Source of the DNA: Actinomycetes bacterium
Lineage (GTDB): Bacteria; Actinomycetota; Acidimicrobiia; Acidimicrobiales; Bog-793
Assembly (NCBI GenBank): GCA_021785095.1
Contig: JAJYGM010000590.1
Span: 1 to 16,012, forward strand
Direction: 5' to 3'
DNA: 16,012 nucleotides
Part shown: piece after piece, positions 14,466 through 16,012 of the stretch
Layout: every line of letters starts with the position of its first letter
Position numbering within the stretch: position 1 is the stretch's first letter
The notes under the pieces: model-generated
The model's database searches: none
Told to the model about the DNA's origin: nothing
The model's input: only the letters and a program-made list of their open reading frames with translations
Made by a program: the position numbers and the translations under genes

Positions 14466-15827
14466 ATGGCGGACGTGACGACCACGCAGACTGCCTCATC
14501 ATTGGTGGAGCGCTACCGGGCCACCCGCGCCCTGACCGAGGCCCTGGCAGCGCCACTCTCGGCCGAGGACCAGACGGTCCAGTCCATGCCCGACGTCAGC
14601 CCCACCAAGTGGCACCGTGCCCACACGTCGTGGTTCTTCGAGACGTTCCTGCTCGGTGACCGCCTCGCCGGCTACCGGGCGTTCGACGACGCCTACGCCT
14701 TCCTCTTCAACTCGTACTACGTGGCGGTAGGGGCGCGTCACACCCGGGCCGAACGCGGGCTCCTCTCCCGCCCCGGCATCGCCGAGATCGCCGCCTACCG
14801 GGACCACGTCGACGACGCCATGGAGGCCCTCTTCGCAGTCGGCCTCGACAACGCCGCGGCCAGCCTGGTCGAGCTGGGCATCCACCACGAGCAGCAGCAC
14901 CAGGAGCTCCTGGTCATGGACATCAAGCACGTCCTGTCGCGCAGTCCCCTCCTTCCCGCCTACGACCCGAAGCTCATCGGCCCCGAACCGTTCGCCGAGG
15001 AGGAGGGCGTCGACGGCGGCAGCGCATCTACCTGGTCAGCGCCGGGGGCGCCCGGGAGCCCGTCGTGGCTGAGCCACCCCGGCGGCATCGTCGACATCGG
15101 GCACGACGGCGACGGCTTCTCCTTCGACAACGAGCTCCCCCGGCACCAGGTCCTGCTCCGTCCCTTCGAGTTGGCCGACCAGCCGGTCACCTGCGGTGCG
15201 TGGCTCGAGTTCATGGACGACGGCGGCTACGGGCGTCCCGAGCTGTGGCTGTCGGAGGGGTGGGCCACCGTGGAGTCGTCCGGCTGGGACGCTCCCCTGT
15301 ACTGGTTCCGGGAGGACGAGCTCGCAGCAGGCCACGCCCACCACGACCATGCCGGCTCCCCGGGGAGGGGCCGTGGAGGCTGGCACGTCTTCACCCTCGG
15401 CGGACCGCGCCCCGTGGCGCCGTCCGAGCCCGTGTGCCACGTCAGTTACTTCGAGGCCGACGCCTTCGCCCGGTGGGCCGGCTACCGGCTGCCCACCGAG
15501 TTCGAGTGGGAGGCGGCCACCCGCGACGGCGACCCCGCCGCCGACCATCTGCACCTCGATCGCCTCCACCCCCGGCCGGCACGCCCCGACCGCCCGGGCG
15601 GCGGGGTGTGGCAGTGGACGTCGAGCTCGTACGCCCCCTACCCCGGGTTCACGGCGGCCGCAGGAGCGGTCGGCGAGTACAACGGGAAGTTCATGGTCAA
15701 CCAGTACGTGCTCCGCGGGGGCAGCTGCGCCACACCGGCCGGCCACGCCCGCACCACCTACCGGAACTTCTTCCCCGCCTCGGCACGATGGGCCTTCTCC
15801 GGTGTCCGGCTGGCCCGCGACGCATGA
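14466..15827 (+). CDS. egtB: Ergothioneine biosynthesis sulfoxide synthase EgtB
   Basis: EgtB is the iron enzyme that joins the thiol of gamma-glutamylcysteine (or cysteine) to hercynine with oxygen, making the sulfoxide intermediate of ergothioneine. The 453-residue protein has a DinB-like N-terminal domain with the three iron histidines H50 (TKWHRAH) and H141/H145 (HHEQQHQE, four apart as in the mycobacterial enzyme). A linker leads to a formylglycine-generating-enzyme-like C-terminal domain from about 200 (HPGGIVDIG ... RLPTEFEWEAA ... VWQWTSSSYAPYPGF ... VLRGGSCATP ... TYRNFFPASARWAFSGVRLARD). ATG 14466 is chosen over ATG 14412 because GGAAGGGAA lies upstream and the protein then begins directly at the conserved domain. 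egtD follows, so this is an egtB-egtD cluster. Confidence 0.95.
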   Translation: MADVTTTQTASSLVERYRATRALTEALAAPLSAEDQTVQSMPDVSPTKWHRAHTSWFFETFLLGDRLAGYRAFDDAYAFLFNSYYVAVGARHTRAERGLLSRPGIAEIAAYRDHVDDAMEALFAVGLDNAAASLVELGIHHEQQHQELLVMDIKHVLSRSPLLPAYDPKLIGPEPFAEEEGVDGGSASTWSAPGAPGSPSWLSHPGGIVDIGHDGDGFSFDNELPRHQVLLRPFELADQPVTCGAWLEFMDDGGYGRPELWLSEGWATVESSGWDAPLYWFREDELAAGHAHHDHAGSPGRGRGGWHVFTLGGPRPVAPSEPVCHVSYFEADAFARWAGYRLPTEFEWEAATRDGDPAADHLHLDRLHPRPARPDRPGGGVWQWTSSSYAPYPGFTAAAGAVGEYNGKFMVNQYVLRGGSCATPAGHARTTYRNFFPASARWAFSGVRLARDA

Positions 15828-15942
15828 CGACCGGACCACCCCCTGCCGCCTGAACCCATACGCGCCCGGTGGCGGCGCCGAACCAGAACCGGACATGCAA
15901 CCGAACATGCGAGCGCGGCCAACACCTGACAGGAGGTCCCCC

Positions 15943-16012
15943 ATTCCGACCAATCCCGATGTGCGAAGCACGGTGGAGGTCCATCTGACGCCGGCCGACC
16001 TGCGCGCCACCA
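15943..16012 (+). CDS. egtD: Histidine N-alpha-methyltransferase EgtD, N-terminal fragment (partial)
   Basis: The last 70 bp read IPTNPDVRSTVEVHLTPADLRAT and run off the right edge. VEVHLTPADLRAT resembles the start of EgtD, the SAM-dependent enzyme that trimethylates histidine to hercynine, the substrate of EgtB. The placement 115 bp after egtB supports this. The start is unusual. AGGAGGT at 15931-15937 is a near-perfect ribosome binding site, and the codon 6 bp after AGGAGG is ATT at 15943. In-frame ATG codons at 15895 and 15907 have no ribosome binding site and would place the SD inside the gene; GTG 15961 is too far from it. ATT is chosen on the SD, but ATG 15907 is the main alternative. 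Confidence 0.7.
   Translation, partial: MPTNPDVRSTVEVHLTPADLRAT

Noticed and set aside
15036..16010. Long - strand open frame (324 codons) opposite egtB and egtD.
   Set aside because: It is the antisense of well-supported egtB, with no recognisable domain.

Overview
This is a high-GC window with actinobacterial-type genes: otsA/otsB trehalose genes, an ergothioneine egtB-egtD pair and a LytR_C envelope protein. I infer an actinobacterium, perhaps an Acidimicrobiia relative because of the style of the IS66 and integrase remnants. This is inference, with no marker gene in the window.

Layout. Positions 1-3598 look like ordinary chromosome: the end of a probable DUF2079-type membrane protein, otsA (+), a 19-bp tandem repeat array at the convergent otsA/otsB junction, otsB and a LytR_C-domain gene (- strand, 4-bp overlap), and an intact tRNA-Thr(TGT). 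Immediately 3' of the tRNA the sequence changes character. There is a C-terminal remnant of an IS66 transposase, then a frameshifted remnant of a tyrosine-recombinase integrase, then a paired direct repeat resembling an IS terminus. This is the signature of an old tRNA-targeted insertion.

Positions 4734-11652 hold the intact cargo. On the - strand, in transcription order from 9575 down, lie an acyl carrier protein, a SnoaL/NTF2-like protein and a GNAT acyltransferase, all overlapping by 4 bp. A lower-GC secreted six-cysteine protein follows, and then a three-gene ABC-2 transporter (ATPase and two permeases). A fatty-acyl-AMP ligase-like enzyme (+) is divergent from the ACP across a 352-bp region with nested inverted repeats. 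Ligase and ACP would activate and carry an acyl chain, the GNAT could transfer it, and the transporter could export or protect against the product. I recognise no named cluster with this gene set.

Positions about 11655-13060 hold a nearly full-length but multiply frameshifted second IS66 transposase in the same orientation as the first remnant. After it the chromosome appears to resume with a VOC/glyoxalase-fold gene (-), a CxxC AhpD/carboxymuconolactone decarboxylase-like gene (+), egtB and the first codons of egtD, for which the best ribosome binding site points to an ATT start.
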